DNA from: Apostichopus japonicus
Lineage: Eukaryota > Echinodermata > Holothuroidea > Aspidochirotida > Stichopodidae
Reading direction: 5' to 3'
Length of the DNA stretch: 64,000 bases
Assembly (NCBI RefSeq): GCF_037975245.1
Contig: NC_092565.1
Coordinates: 8,114,999-8,178,998 of the forward strand
Position 1 is the stretch's first letter. Each line of letters starts with the position of its first letter. This document shows, piece by piece, positions 1 to 16,553 of this stretch. The notes beneath the pieces were generated by a model. It ran no database searches and was not told the origin of the DNA. It saw only the letters and a list, made by a program, of their open reading frames with translations. A program made the translations under genes and the position numbers.

Positions 1-353
1 TCCTAGATAAGGGTAGATTGGACTCTTGCTCTGTATTGTACAGCAACCAGTGGAAAACTATGATGTTATGTTTTTTGTCCATGGGAATGTGATTCCTTTG
101 GTGGTTAGGGTAAAATGTTGTGGATATGACACTCAATCTCTAGGCAACATATTACCATTGTTGCATGATTTACCTTGACAAAAAGGAATAACACAACAGT
201 CAAATAAAGGTATTGAAGTCTTCCACTTTAAGGTTCGATGAAATCATTGTTGCATATTTCTCTATCTACATTGTTTTTCAAGTCTGTAAGTTATGGTCCC
301 TTGTATATTCATGTGTTATGTTGAGCATTACTTCATTTCCTCTGTCCTTCTAG
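1..353 (+). other. DHX15 intron (partial), left edge
   Basis: This is the end of an intron of the helicase gene that begins left of the window. It ends in a pyrimidine-rich tract and the acceptor AG at 352-353. I see no exon or repeat in it. Confidence 0.7.
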
Positions 354-4774
<4,421 letters not shown>

Positions 4775-7700
4775 GAAGTTGCTGAAGGATGAGATACTTT
4801 TATAAGAACTGTTACAGTAGTGTTGTAGACCTATAATGGAACAGTTGACGTTAATATACAGTTTCAAGTCAAATGTTTAAAGTGACCATTTTTCATGTAC
4901 TTGGAGGAGGGGTCTCGGGTTAGCTTCACTCTAATTCAGGTGCAAGAAGTCCTAGGAGGAACATTTTCACTGATTGTGGATGTGCTGTTTACTTCGCTGG
5001 TATGTGTGTGGTACCTTTCCTCTGCTTAAAGACGTAGATATTAAGTGGAACATAGCACAAGCTGTTATCGAACAAATGTCCATTTTGTATTGCTTTGTAT
5101 TTGCAAAGGTAAGGCACTGATGAAAGACCAATAGCAGTAGAGAAGAAAGGTGAGCTGACTCACTATGTTAAATACAATATAGGTCAGCTGTTAATAGACC
5201 GCCAAAGATGTTTGTGACGTGTCGGGCCCAGTAAAGCAACTGCGATATAGTTTACTCACTGGAACATTTTTATCACAACACGATAAAACCTTTAACCAAG
5301 ATCATGCGTACTATCTATTCCCTGCTGAATGGACTTGTGAAACTGCGCTTGAAGTAACAATGTCATCATCACATAGTGAGTCTTGAGGTAAGGGGATGGG
5401 GTTGAGATTGGATCAAGTTTGTTTGTGCCCAGGCTCAAGTTTGGGTGACTTCCTAGAAAGTCCATTGTTTAAATCAATCAATGTCAGCATTTATGCTTAG
5501 GCATTTGACAACAGACATATCTATGCTAGTATCCTGTAGCAATCTTTGCATAAAAATAAGGGCACAAGTTACTATTGTCACTCACTAATAAAGCTTATTA
5601 ATACCAGCTCTGCTTTGTACTTTATTGGTAAAAGAACTTTGAGAGTTTGTTAAGTGACACCTACAAATAACTTTTAAGAGATATTCTGGTGGCAGAATAT
5701 CCAGCACTTAACTTAAAAGAGGAAAAATATGCCTCATTTAGTTGAAAAACTTTTATTTCCAGGAAGTCGATCATAGCTAGTGGTATTGCGATGCCATCAT
5801 GGTAGATCTACTTAAGTACTTTCCATGATTTACTTTCGTATTGTAATTGTCTTGTCGATATAAATTGTCATATTGTAACTTGTTTTGTACAAATCAAAAC
5901 ATTTCTTCTGTGGATACATGATATAAACATAATGAAGAAAACCCCATTTATGCTGTCATGTCATCATTCAACTCTGCTGTTGTCAAACGCATCCACAAAA
6001 TATCGGCAAATTTGACAAATTCATATCAGGTGTGGTTTGTTCCAACATTCAGAAATTTTGTTTAGCAACTAGCCTCAGCCATCAGAGTATTAGCTTTTAT
6101 AAAACATGTATGTGGTTAACAGTGGGGCATGATTATCTAAGTTAAGCATTGAAATGCAACTAGATGCTCCAACAGTCTTGTTCACTATTTGCTTCAAATA
6201 ATAAAACTGAACATTGTTAATGGAGAATTATCTTAATTTTTTTGTTTAACTTTCACAGAAAGAATGTTTAAATTTGTGTGATGGTTTTATGGTATAATAA
6301 GTCCGCAATCATGGAAGCTGCCTGACCTTTATCAATAGGTACAGGAATTGATTGGACCGATGACTGGTAAACTAAAATCTGCGATCATTGTTTTCTTTTT
6401 TAAGTTACTTGCATGTTCTCTTCACCTTTCACACTTGGGGCTTGACACAAGGCTGGTGATAGATATCTCATAAGCATGGCTGTAGTCTGTATTTGATATG
6501 ATACAATCCAGTCATCTGCAGTGTATGTTTGCCTTACTGTGTGGAGTGTGTGTTTGTGTCATTGTGAGGGGCTCATGTGTTGCTTAAGAACATTTATGAT
6601 TGTCATGAAAACTAACATTTCAGAAAAATGAAATGATGTTATAGAAGGTTCTGATTTCTGTGGGTTGACATTTTTCATGATAAAAGTTGATAGCTAGCTC
6701 ATCTAACATCTTAGTTTACAAAGTTAACTTGAACTCTTTTATGATGTTCTGTGGTTTGGCTTGGGACACATTCTCTTCAGTTGCTCTAGCAATCAGGGGA
6801 CTGCATATAACTTATAAGACAAGGAATCACAAAGCATTCTGGTCACGATATAAACTAGTGTCTCCACTGCCATTGCCATTAAATAGCTCTTGCTTCAGAA
6901 TCATACGAGAAATGTAAAATTTTGAACATACAAATGAGTGTGGAAATCTGTGTTTTCTGTATTGGAGGAATAAGCCATGTACATCAAGAGTAAGGTAGCC
7001 CCTCTTGAACAATTATATCCCCTTTAATTGATAAGGATCCGCAGGGGTATATTGATGCATGTATTTTGAATAATCCATACATTCATAAATGCGATTAAGA
7101 TCAATAATGAAGATGACCATTGAAATCGGATAACCTCTTGATTTGTAGGCACTTTTTAGAAGAACTTTGGTAGTTTGTAATAATATCACTGGTAATAAAA
7201 CTCTTGAAAAGATAGAAAAAATGTGCTCATTTGTTTGGACAGTAAAAATTATCAAAGTTCCACATTAAGCAGAGGAATTTGGCTTTACAAAGTTTACTGA
7301 ACTTTACAAGAACAGTCAAGGAAGGAATGCAGGACAGCTATTGTAGAACAGACACACAGCAGCATGTTTCAGTTAGCATGATTCGTTTATTGAAGGAAGA
7401 AATTCAGTATCTCTGGTGCAAGGTAAAATGTTGGCAAATATAGACTGTTCTACAAAGACATGATTTAGTGATGCAATAAGAATGAAACATGTAATTACAG
7501 CTAACAAACTTAGTCTGTTCCATTATACAGGACACATTTTGCTGCCCTGTGTCATATTTTCAGACTCGTTGTGAATAGACTCTTAAGCACGTCACTTAAA
7601 TATTTGCGCCATAGATTCCATACAAAGCTACTCATCTAGCCTTTATAAATATGTGAAACTGAAATGGTTACAAAAGTCATAATCAAGAATGAACCCACAA

Positions 7701-8909
7701 CAAATTTGGGAAACTTTTGAAAAAGCAAAATGTATTTCTTTCAAAAGAGCCCCATCACTTATATCTCAAATCAGTTCTCAAGTCAGACTGCATTGCAGTT
7801 TTCAAAGATGTTATCTGCATGCTTGCTAGGCTTTTGCAGATTTTTTCTGTTCGCTGACATTCTACTAAATACAAGTTTTGGTGGTATTTATAATGATAAA
7901 TTTTCATACAGTGTATATGTGAAATGCTCCCAAATTCTTTATCAGAGACATCGTGTCTTAAGATGACCACTTCTTTCGAACACTGAAGAATATAAGGTTT
8001 ATCAAACCTAATAGAACATCAACACTATATATGAAATACCATCTAAGATTCCCATTCCCAGATAATGCATTGATAGACTTTGACCTTTGCTTCCCTTTGA
8101 CCGTCAAGAAGAGCAATAGAGTTCATCTACTCAACACTGCATGAGGTACAGCCAAATTTCCTTTTCTAGAGGTATCTTGTTCCAAAAGTGTGAACATTTT
8201 GACCTCTGCTGACATTTGACCTCCAATTAAGCAACAAGCTATGTCATCTCAATATATAAGATCCCCCACAACCTGACCTTCATCCATGATTCCATTTCTG
8301 AGATGTTTCCATCACACTTTGACTTACAATCAAAACAACATAAGATTTATCTACATACTTATGTTTGTAATTCATTACAGTTTCTTTCTCTTCTGAATGC
8401 ACCAAACGTGTCACTGTACAGTATCCAGTTGTACTATTCATGAAATGAACCATCTTGTTAAATTATGGACATTCTTACACGGATGAATGCAGCAGCTTGA
8501 CAAAATTTACTCAAAAAGAAATTGCAACTTACTTGCATCTTAGTAATAGTTTGTAAGTGTTAAACAAGAACACAAACCTTACAGTATACTTACTGCAGAT
8601 GTCCTTAATGAGAGCACTCAATTGGTAATATCCTGTTCAAATTATGTATACAAATCTCTCTAACCAGGATCAAACATTTTCTGTGAATAACTCTTTACCA
8701 TAATTAGAATTTGAACAATAACTTCCAGAACTGTTGTGTAGAAAACAACCCGGTCGTCTGTATTTCATACTTGTTGTTTCCTTCCGTTTCCTTCCTTTCC
8801 TTCATAATGTATTCGATTTCAGTAGCACTCTCTGAATATGACTTGCTACATATAGCTTCATAGTTTGCCAGGGTAGATTCATAACATAGGACTGTCCAAC
8901 AGATGAAGC
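4775..8909. other. Convergent intergenic region between DHX15 and BCCIP
   Basis: It must hold the 3' UTRs of both genes, which face each other. Candidate cleavage signals for DHX15 are AATAAA at 5587-5592 and 6200-6205. For BCCIP (minus strand) the only canonical hexamer I noticed is at 7386-7391. Around 8070-8340 there are inverted, diverged copies of the GGTCA-type repeat described at 40690-41890. Short open frames here look random. No further gene seen. Confidence 0.6.
5587..5592 (+). terminator. Candidate DHX15 polyadenylation signal AATAAA
   Basis: This is the first canonical AATAAA after the DHX15 stop codon, about 810 bases downstream, followed within 40 bases by T/GT-rich sequence. 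Position only; use in vivo is inferred. Confidence 0.4.
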
Positions 8910-9080
8910 TCAAGAACTCAAGTTGTTCTGGATGTCTCTTAAAATATCAGCCATCTTTAACATTGGCACAACCATAACTGTTCTGTATGTCTTTAACTGA
9001 GTCTCGTCAACTCCCCAACTTCCTCCAATGGCGGTGTCTGTCTCTTCCAAGATGGAGTATTTAAATGACAAAATCGACTC
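8910..9080 (-). CDS. BCCIP: BCCIP last exon with stop
   Basis: It encodes ESILSFKYSILEETDTAIGG, SWGVDE, YRTVMVVPMLKMADIL and stop TGA at 8912-8910; human has FNYSVQEESDTCLGGKWSFDD and RTVMLIPGDKM. Confidence 0.92.
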   Translation of the reverse strand, partial: ESILSFKYSILEETDTAIGGSWGVDETQLKTYRTVMVVPMLKMADILRDIQNNLSS

Positions 9081-12000
9081 CTTAAAGAAACAAGATAATA
9101 TATTTCTTCTTTAATGATGATGTTTGGCTTCCAGTTTCCTAATTATTTGTGGTTAGTTCTTATGTTAAGTGTCTGTTAAAGCTCAATATATAACATTATT
9201 ACCAGAGCAAAGTATAAGAATCTAATTCATAACAGTAAAGATGATGAAAGGGTTACCCACATCTCATTGCAGATTTATGCAAACCTAACCTCATCAGGTT
9301 CAAAATAACTGGTGTAGCCTGTGGTTTTGAGTGTCATCAAGTTGCGATTCAAGGCCAGCCTATGGTTACAACGCCACAAATACCATTAGTCACTTAAAAG
9401 AGACATCCCAAATCTATGCCTGTCGGCTACATTTATGACATGGTCAATGAACAAAATTGTGCCAGTAATGAGCATATACATGCCAGATTGTCTTGCTTTG
9501 AGAAGTAGATGGAATTCTATCAAAACTTCTTGTGTGAGAGTGACAGGTCAGTGCCATAGCTCTTGTGCATCTTAAAACAAGGATTAATACTTGGTTACAA
9601 AGTTTCTAATTTGTCATTTCATAATTACAGAAATAACTTGTGAACTCAGCCCATGCTCCTCACCTTCTGGAAAATTTCATCTTCAGCATTTGCAAAGAAA
9701 AAGCTTTTGATTTCTTGATCTAGCTTGGAGTCTTTTTTCTTCTTCTTCTTCTTTGCTTGTCCCATTGTCTCATAACATTTACACATGAGAACCAGATATT
9801 CAAAATTCCACTTTTCATCTTTGGATTTTGCCCTTGTCAAATCTTTGCTGAAAAACAAAGTAATCATCTGAGTCAAACTAATCTTCAAACCTACATTAAT
9901 ATTTTACTAAATATTTCTAAATATGTTGTAATGCCAACATCTAGAGCATTCTACTACTACCTTAAGAGATCTAAATATCAGGTATGAACTTGACCGAACT
10001 TTTTTCATGTTTTCCACAGTGGATCCATTTCAACCAGAAAATTACAAAACTCACTCACATTTTGACTACATTGATTATTTACCTTTTGCATTGACAAACC
10101 TACAAAAGCAAAAATACTCTGACAAAACAGAATTACTTGAAGATTTTAGGAATGTGATGTATATGACCTCAAATGACCTTTGTCCCCTACTTCAAGACGT
10201 ACAACTCAGTATGGGTGCATCCACATACCAGGTAGCAGGTCCACTCTAATTTCCATTCTTGACATACCATGTTTCTAGAGTTTACACATTTTGACCTCAA
10301 CTGACCATAAATGGGCTTTGAAGTTCAGTAAAAATGATGGGGTTCACTTGCTCAAATATAGAGCATTAACAATACTAAGTATATGATCCATCCAAAGTTT
10401 CTTCTTGAGATATTATGTTTGCAAGCTGATGTCACACATAGAGAAACCCATGCAGAGAAACCCATGTATACATATAAACATGCATATAATTCATAAATAC
10501 CATCACTGATTCCATTAATGTATGATCATCATCAAAACCAAACAGAAAGCCAACAGGTTCAGTGATTCCTTGCCACTTTTTACAGTAAATATTAGCGCAT
10601 CTAATGTACAAAATTGTACGCAGATGTTCCTTATCATTACAAAGTGTGAATTTCATCAAAGATTTACTTTTTGAATTATTGTGTTTACAAAGCTTTTGAT
10701 CTTTTACTTCTGTTGACATTTGACCTCCACAGAAATTTATATGCTCTTGTACCCAAAAGGGTGCATCCGCATACCAAATATGGAGTTTTACTCTCCATAT
10801 GTATTTTGCATAACAGGTTTACAAGCCAAGGCATCACACACAAGTACATCCACACATACACACCCTCTTTTACCTCCAGCAAGGAATCATATATGATATA
10901 ATATGGTAGGTCCCAGTATGGAGGAGTAAAACAGGGACTTATACTTGCCAAGGCTTTCTAAATTCAACGTGACTGGTTGTGGAGAGTCTACATCCATTAT
11001 TACACTGATCCAGTCACACACTATATAATAACATAGATGATGACTTACTGTAGACTCAGGTGTAAAGGTGGCGCCAATTGAGGAGGAATGTTCAGAAACC
11101 TCTCGCTTATCAAAAGACCTACTCGAGTTTTGTCAAGGAGCCTCTGGAACTCTGCATGGCAACTGCTGTCTGCACATTCTTTACACTTTGTAAGCAAAAG
11201 ATTTCTTATCTGTGCAATACATGGAATGTCCTAAGTGAAAGATAAGATTACATTCATTAAATGATCACTAAACTGGGTGTTTGACGTCCAACATCGATAA
11301 AGCACTACCTTATCTGATATGAGTGTTTCAATATGGAAATTCAGATATCAAGTACAGATGTTTTATGGTTATCACAGGCATATCAACAGGGAGGTGGATT
11401 TGGGGGTGGGGGGGAGAGCCTTAGGGGAGGGTTGTACAATGCAGCTTTCAGTGCATGTTCAAGAATATTATGCTATGCAATACTACAATACCACAATTAC
11501 TAAACAATTAGTTCACTAGTCAGGTTCAATTACAAATAATTATTTAAAAACAACAATTGCAAATAAGGAAAGTTTTCCAACTTGCTGGGTGAGAAAATGT
11601 TGGAAATAAAATCCAATTCATCAAAATTCACTAGCTTATTAAGTTTTACTTGGTGGAAAACTCTAGGAGGTTGCCTCATTTTGATAAACTGAACCTTCTA
11701 AAGTAATACCTACCACACTTATCATAAAACCCACAATGACAGAATCCTACTCTCAGCATTAAATATGATTACATCCTCCATCTAGTTTCCACTGTGATGA
11801 CACTACCAATTACCAAGCCATGAGATATTAAGGTGAACATAAACATTTCATTCAGACATTGATGAAATAACATCCTTATTTTACCTCCTTATCTGCAAGA
11901 CTTATGACGCTGGTTACGCCATAAACGTGATCATCCATGTCATCATCAGAGTCACTCTCTTCAGCTAGTTGTGCTTCACTTTGCTGAAAATATGAAGAAG

Positions 12001-15000
12001 GAAACCATTACCATCTGAAAGTCTTTCAGCATCTCCACAGTTGCAATAGGTTTTGTAGAAACTACATAATCAACAACCAGAGAGCCATGAAACCATAACA
12101 GATGACTTAACATGGTAAAACTTAATGATTATTTGTTAGAAGCAAAAACCACTAGCACCAATCTCATCTCCATATCCAACTACTGTAGATTAATTTTCCT
12201 GAGAACTGCAAGCTCATTCATCAGAATAAGTAGCACACAACCCTTGAATGTCAGATTCTCGCAAACATTACAATCTTCGATAGGACAAAATAAGACATTT
12301 GTGGTCTCAAATAACACTCTTACCATACACCACAAACTTGTCATAGTCAGATGGTGTTATAATTCATACTGTTAAAAGTGAAGATATAACAGAACTATTA
12401 GTTATGTACTTCAAACAAAAGAAACTATTTGGCCGACACTAAGGAAATGATATCATCATCTGAACATCTGTAAAGGGACATTCCAACATATGTTGAAGTT
12501 TAGAATGACTTGAAAACCACACAAGATAGGAAACCAGAGTTGTGTTCAATTTCTTGATTCTGTTGGCCTGTTATTTTACGAAACACATCCTGCCTTCAGC
12601 CATGTTTGGAAATCTTGCCCAGCTAGGAGACTTAAGAATGGCAAGACACTATAAGTTCATGGCATGATGGGTGATATTGTTAATTGGTTCACCTTACAAT
12701 AGCTGTTGGTATCATTTAACTTTACAGTAATCAGTTCACTGCAGTGTACATAAGGAAAGCAGTTGGGCCATATCAACTATTTGCTGCGTCAAAGTAAAAC
12801 ATTTAATATTATGAATTGACTCCACAGGATTAGTGAAGTCAAACACATCTTAAAGCATTTCACTCATACTAAACATATGGAATGAAAGAAACATGTTAGT
12901 TTTCTTACCTTCACAACACAACCTATCTGATTCTGAGAGAGAAGCAGGTCAGCAATACCACCAAGGTGAACATTGCTTTTTAGAAAAAGCTGTGAAAATG
13001 CAAAGAAAAAGGTTTCTAACTTTCTTTAAACAAATTATTCATATATTCGTTTTTCAAACAGATATCAAATCTTTCAAATCTTTCTTAATTAGTAGATATG
13101 CAAGCAAATAACCATTTCTATCCCTCTATCATCACACAGACCAATAAAACCATTCACCTGATATCAAGTTAATATCTTTTTAATACTATAGTTCTATAAA
13201 TGTGTCCTTAATTCATGTAGAAAAGATAGTGACTGAGAAATGATTGGAAAATGTCAATCATAGATGCTTCTTTTACTTGAGTAACCGTGAAAGTTACAGT
13301 AGAGTACACAGACATCCTTAGAACTTACTGTTCTCAAATTCTATCATACTATACATGAAAGAAATGTGGTAATACATGGTGCTCACTATTGTAGTGTCTA
13401 TAAATATGTACAGTAATTGGATTTAAATTATTAAATTATTTTGGTTGATTGAATAGCTGAGAATGATCAGGTCTAGATGCCCTTCTATACTAAGTATAAC
13501 AGAATTCACTAATATGATTGTTAAGGAACCTCCAGAGGAAGGAGCACTTTCAAATTACCTGCTGTAGTAAAGTTTTAATGCCATGAAAATCACCCTGTCC
13601 TGGTGGGAAGGCTTCAAATTCAACTTGAATTTCCTGCAATCAAACCATGAAGAGTGAAATCAAATGACAATGCTGGAAAAGTTAACATGGATATCAAAGT
13701 ACTTGTTTATGACACAATATGAGGAAATGTACAGTACAGAGAAGCACTCATAGAAGTAGAACTAATTACCAAAGCAGTTACGATTGGTGGGCATTGAATC
13801 TGAACATTTATTTATATCATTCAAGGTCGTAAGTGTTCAAGAGCCAACTAAGTGCAGAAATGCTTTCAGATCACACACTGAAAGCATGCTTCTTGAAGTT
13901 TTTTTATGAATGATAATAAATTTAACACCCCCTATTGTAGTCTGATCTACAGTGTTTACATTGGGACAACACTATCATGAACTAACACGTGGCGAGTGGA
14001 GACCAGATCTAACAAATCAATTTACTTGGATGTTACTGAGCTCAGGTCTTTGGCTAGACTACTAAGGTCTTGGGAATATTACAGAAATGAAAACTTCATT
14101 TTTACAAACAGATGTCTGATGGTTCCCTTCTAGAGGCACCATGCAGTACAAGGTTTCACATATTGTTCTGTGTGGCAATATGACACGAATTGAACATTGA
14201 ATTCAAGTATAAACAATCGTTGTTTATAGAATAGACCTACACAATGAATGAGTACTACTAGTATAGTCAGTATTGCGAAGTTCGCCATACTGCGAAGTTC
14301 GGGCACCCTAAGAAATACACGATTTTCACCATGAAAACCTACAGGAAGAGCCAAATTTCACCAAAAAGTACGAAGCTACAGTTATTTTCTCTCCAAAATG
14401 CCCCGTGTGCAAGAAATTACTTACATATTTGTCAATAAAATGACGAAGATCTATAAAGTCTGTTATAATTACTGAAAGAGCAACAGCGCCACCAATTTTT
14501 ACCAGCGCCACACTGTAGGTTGCGTGGCCGAAATTCGCAATACTCTAGCAAGAAATACAAGTTCCACAATCACGAAGAATCTTCTTGGAAAACAACGTGA
14601 AAACAGTTTGCAGGAAAGAAAGTTTGGCCGTGTATCGTACTATAACAAAATTCTCCCACCATATGAAGTATATTTTCAAATGATTTATACCAGAAGATTT
14701 AGTTTTGGGGTGTTTTAAGTCTTAAGTGGGCGAACTTCGAAGTCACCATCCTAGTAGTATTAATAAGAGTTAAGTGCTACAACTTAGGGAGCACATCACA
14801 CGAGCCATTGTTGGTAGGTTTTTTAAGGGGTTGGGGGGGGGGGGGTCGATGTCTCCTCATTGGCATAGTCGGTCCTGACTATGAGGGCAAAGACGATGAG
14901 GGCAAAGTTCTACCAACACAAGTACTATTAACTATAGCAAAGTCTATCCATTTTCGGAAAGCTCAACGTTGGGCCTTACGAGCAACGTTAGGGTCTAGAG

Positions 15001-15204
15001 TAACTAGACCTTAAGTAAGTTACGCCAACTTTCTGCTGACATATGCACCTCGTTTATCTCTGTATCCATAGCCTCCTCTTCAAGGTCTGAGTCATCTTCA
15101 CTGGATTCTTCACCTTCTAAGTCATTATCAACCACCTGGTCTTGTGCCTGCAAGGTACTTTCATCAGATGCTTCGACATGCCTCTTTTTCCCGTAAGACG
15201 CCAT
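8910..15204 (-). CDS. BCCIP: BCCIP, BRCA2- and p21-interacting protein homologue (7 exons, complete)
   Basis: Predicted 315 residues, against 314 for human BCCIP beta. Exons in coding order (complement): 15204-15049, 13633-13559, 12989-12909, 11983-11885, 11230-11049, 9847-9664, 9080-8910. All junctions keep frame. Visible: start MASYGKKRHVEAS resembling human MASRSKRRAVES; an acidic stretch (residues about 28-52); EFEAFPPGQGDFHGIKTLLQQ-type core; LLDKTRVGLLISERFLNIPPQ (about 175-190); a lysine run followed by FFFANAEDEIFQK (about 225-259); GGSWGVDE; and YRTVMVVP near the C-terminus. BCCIP is a nuclear chaperone-like protein linked to BRCA2, p21, 60S ribosome assembly and mitotic spindle function; which of these applies here is not shown by sequence. 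The start was chosen by N-terminal homology although the frame stays open upstream. Convergent with DHX15, divergent from NHLRC2. Confidence 0.93.
9664..9847 (-). CDS. BCCIP: BCCIP exon 6 (lysine run)
   Basis: It encodes KWNFEYLVLMCKCYETM, a run of seven lysines from an AAG/CTT microsatellite, and IKSFFFANAEDEIFQK. Phase 2 in, phase 0 out. Confidence 0.92.
10150..10330 (-). repeat. Inverted fragments of GGTCA-type dispersed repeat in BCCIP intron 5
   Basis: The plus strand carries tgacctcaaatgaccttt and ttttgacctcaactgacc, the reverse complement of the repeat tandemly arrayed at 40690-41890. A further piece lies at about 10700-10760. Diverged and non-coding. Confidence 0.55.
11049..11230 (-). 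CDS. BCCIP: BCCIP exon 5
   Basis: It encodes DIPCIAQIRNLLLTKCKEC and VGLLISERFLNIPPQLAPP; phase 0 in, phase 2 out at donor gtaagt. Confidence 0.92.
11885..11983 (-). CDS. BCCIP: BCCIP exon 4
   Basis: It has 33 codons with the acidic motif EESDSDDDMDD, then HVYGVTSVISLADKE (human DEVFGFISLLNLTE). Confidence 0.92.
12909..12989 (-). CDS. BCCIP: BCCIP exon 3
   Basis: It has 27 codons, phase 0 in and out, encoding LFLKSNVHLGGIADLLLSQ and QIGCVVK, which matches human LFLKAPVN...LIQQNHIGSVIK. Confidence 0.92.
13559..13633 (-). CDS. BCCIP: BCCIP exon 2
   Basis: It has 25 codons, phase 0 in and out, and encodes EIQVEFEAF through GIKTLLQQ; acceptor ttgcag, donor gtaatt. Confidence 0.9.
14252..14756. 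mobile_element. Non-autonomous terminal-inverted-repeat element in BCCIP intron 1
   Basis: Left end tactactag...gcgaagttcgcc (14252-14287) and right end gggcgaacttcg...ctagtagta (14728-14756) are imperfect inverted repeats of about 30 bases. A second gcgaagttcg copy sits just inside the left end, and an internal block near 14530-14570 partly repeats it. No transposase frame. Target duplication is unclear, so the superfamily is left open. Confidence 0.55.
15049..15204 (-). CDS. BCCIP: BCCIP exon 1
   Basis: It has 52 codons from ATG at 15204-15202 to EINE and is rich in Asp/Glu. The donor reads gtgcat, which is weak, but phase 0 and the next exon (EIQVEFEAF) fit the family. Confidence 0.85.
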
Positions 15205-16420
15205 TTTGTATTCAGTTGCGGTGATGTATATGTTACATGGAACGCATTGCAGGCAATAAGTGTTAGATTTGTCTAAAAGTGGGGTACTAGTGTTTATAGA
15301 CCTATATTGAACAATGTTCAGAGACGTACTACTCACAATACTACGCGAACCCATATACTGGCAAGCCAAATATGGAATTGCGGTAAAAAGGAGGGTAGCG
15401 TTGTACACTTTTTGAAGACTTGAAATACCAACTGGTTTTAGTATCTTATCAACCATTTTTTTAGAGACCCTAGGTCGGTAATTCATTTGAGCTCACATTA
15501 AAGCAGCCCCATTGATTGTGATGTTTGTGGTGAGCAAATCCACTGTTTCAACTTTGCAGACACCATCGTTTTCATAACATCAACAAGAACAGACAGACAG
15601 TGGATAGTGCATGGTCAATTCAAACGTGATATCTACAACATAAATTATAATAAAACATTTCAAGTTGTTTTCGAAAGTAACTTATTATTCTAAAACATGT
15701 TAACTCTGTTTTAAAAAGCTAAGCATTGCATTTCAATACATTTCCCCATCAAAACAAATTTCTTAGATAGAAGCTTAGCTGAACTCCTGTAGTGTTGTTG
15801 CTTTTGTTTCTCAATCTGGCAAAAGTTTTTACCGGTTAAAACGCCTAATTCCTCATGAGGTGGCATGAGCCCCATTAAGTTGGCTTACGCACTTGATCAC
15901 AAAAGTAATGTGGTCTCTAACTTGAAGTCTAGATAGAAGTTCTTACTCAACGCTACCCATTACCGGTTAGCTGACAAGTTGGTCATTCATGGCACCATCA
16001 ATTTTCCGTATCATAACCATGCAGACTTTTGGCTATCAGAGCCGGAAGTTTTCGTCACAACAAGCCTCTTCACTCAGTGGTAAACAATTTTCCTACGCTG
16101 CTCCTGGGAGTTCCAAAGGGGTAAACAGATCCTGATTGACAACATAGCAAAAAGAGATTTTCTCCTACTGCTTTTTGGCACTTTTCATGAGATAGGAGAA
16201 CGATCTGATGTATAGATTTTAATAGTATGCCAACATGAACATTATCATTTCATAATCATAGTCATCTTTTGCGCAAGTTTATAATCTGCTGTGTTCAGTG
16301 ACCTTATTGCAACTTGCGGTCAATGGAACGTGCTAGCAGCAAGGTGTTCAAGGTGTGTTCTCCGTTTGATAAATTTAGAAGCCACGACAGACTAAGCCTA
16401 GTCTAACTTTAGGTCGCAAA
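15205..16420. promoter_or_regulatory. Head-to-head intergenic region, probable shared promoter of BCCIP and NHLRC2
   Basis: The two start codons face away from each other across 1216 bases. The region must hold both 5' UTRs and transcription starts. The BCCIP frame stays open upstream of its ATG to 15486 without homology. I see no convincing TATA box, and no other gene. Confidence 0.55.
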
Positions 16421-16553
16421 ATGCTTGGAGCATTCGCTCAGATGGCGTTGCAAGGTGCCAAAGACGATGCAGAACGCAGGCATATATCAATGCAATTAAT
16501 CGAAAGAGCAGATAATGATAAGGAAAAATATATTGTGCCTGAATTTCCGTCCG
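16421..16553 (+). CDS. NHLRC2: NHLRC2 exon 1
   Basis: It starts [20 protein letters not shown], ends VPEFPS, phase 1 out at gtgagt. VPEFP is shared with human, which supports the exon; ATG choice is the first in frame after the upstream region. Confidence 0.88.

Noticed and set aside
10007-10249. 80-codon frame in BCCIP intron 5
   Set aside because: Overlaps inverted GGTCA-type repeat sequence; antisense to BCCIP and not conserved as protein.
15205-15486. Open in-frame extension upstream of the BCCIP start
   Set aside because: The family N-terminus (MASxxKR) begins at 15204; the upstream part has no similarity and likely is 5' UTR or promoter.
16035-16052. Third CAGAGCC occurrence
   Set aside because: Lacks the paired GGCTCTG end and flanking repeats, so not a micro-insertion like those at 34902 and 37150.
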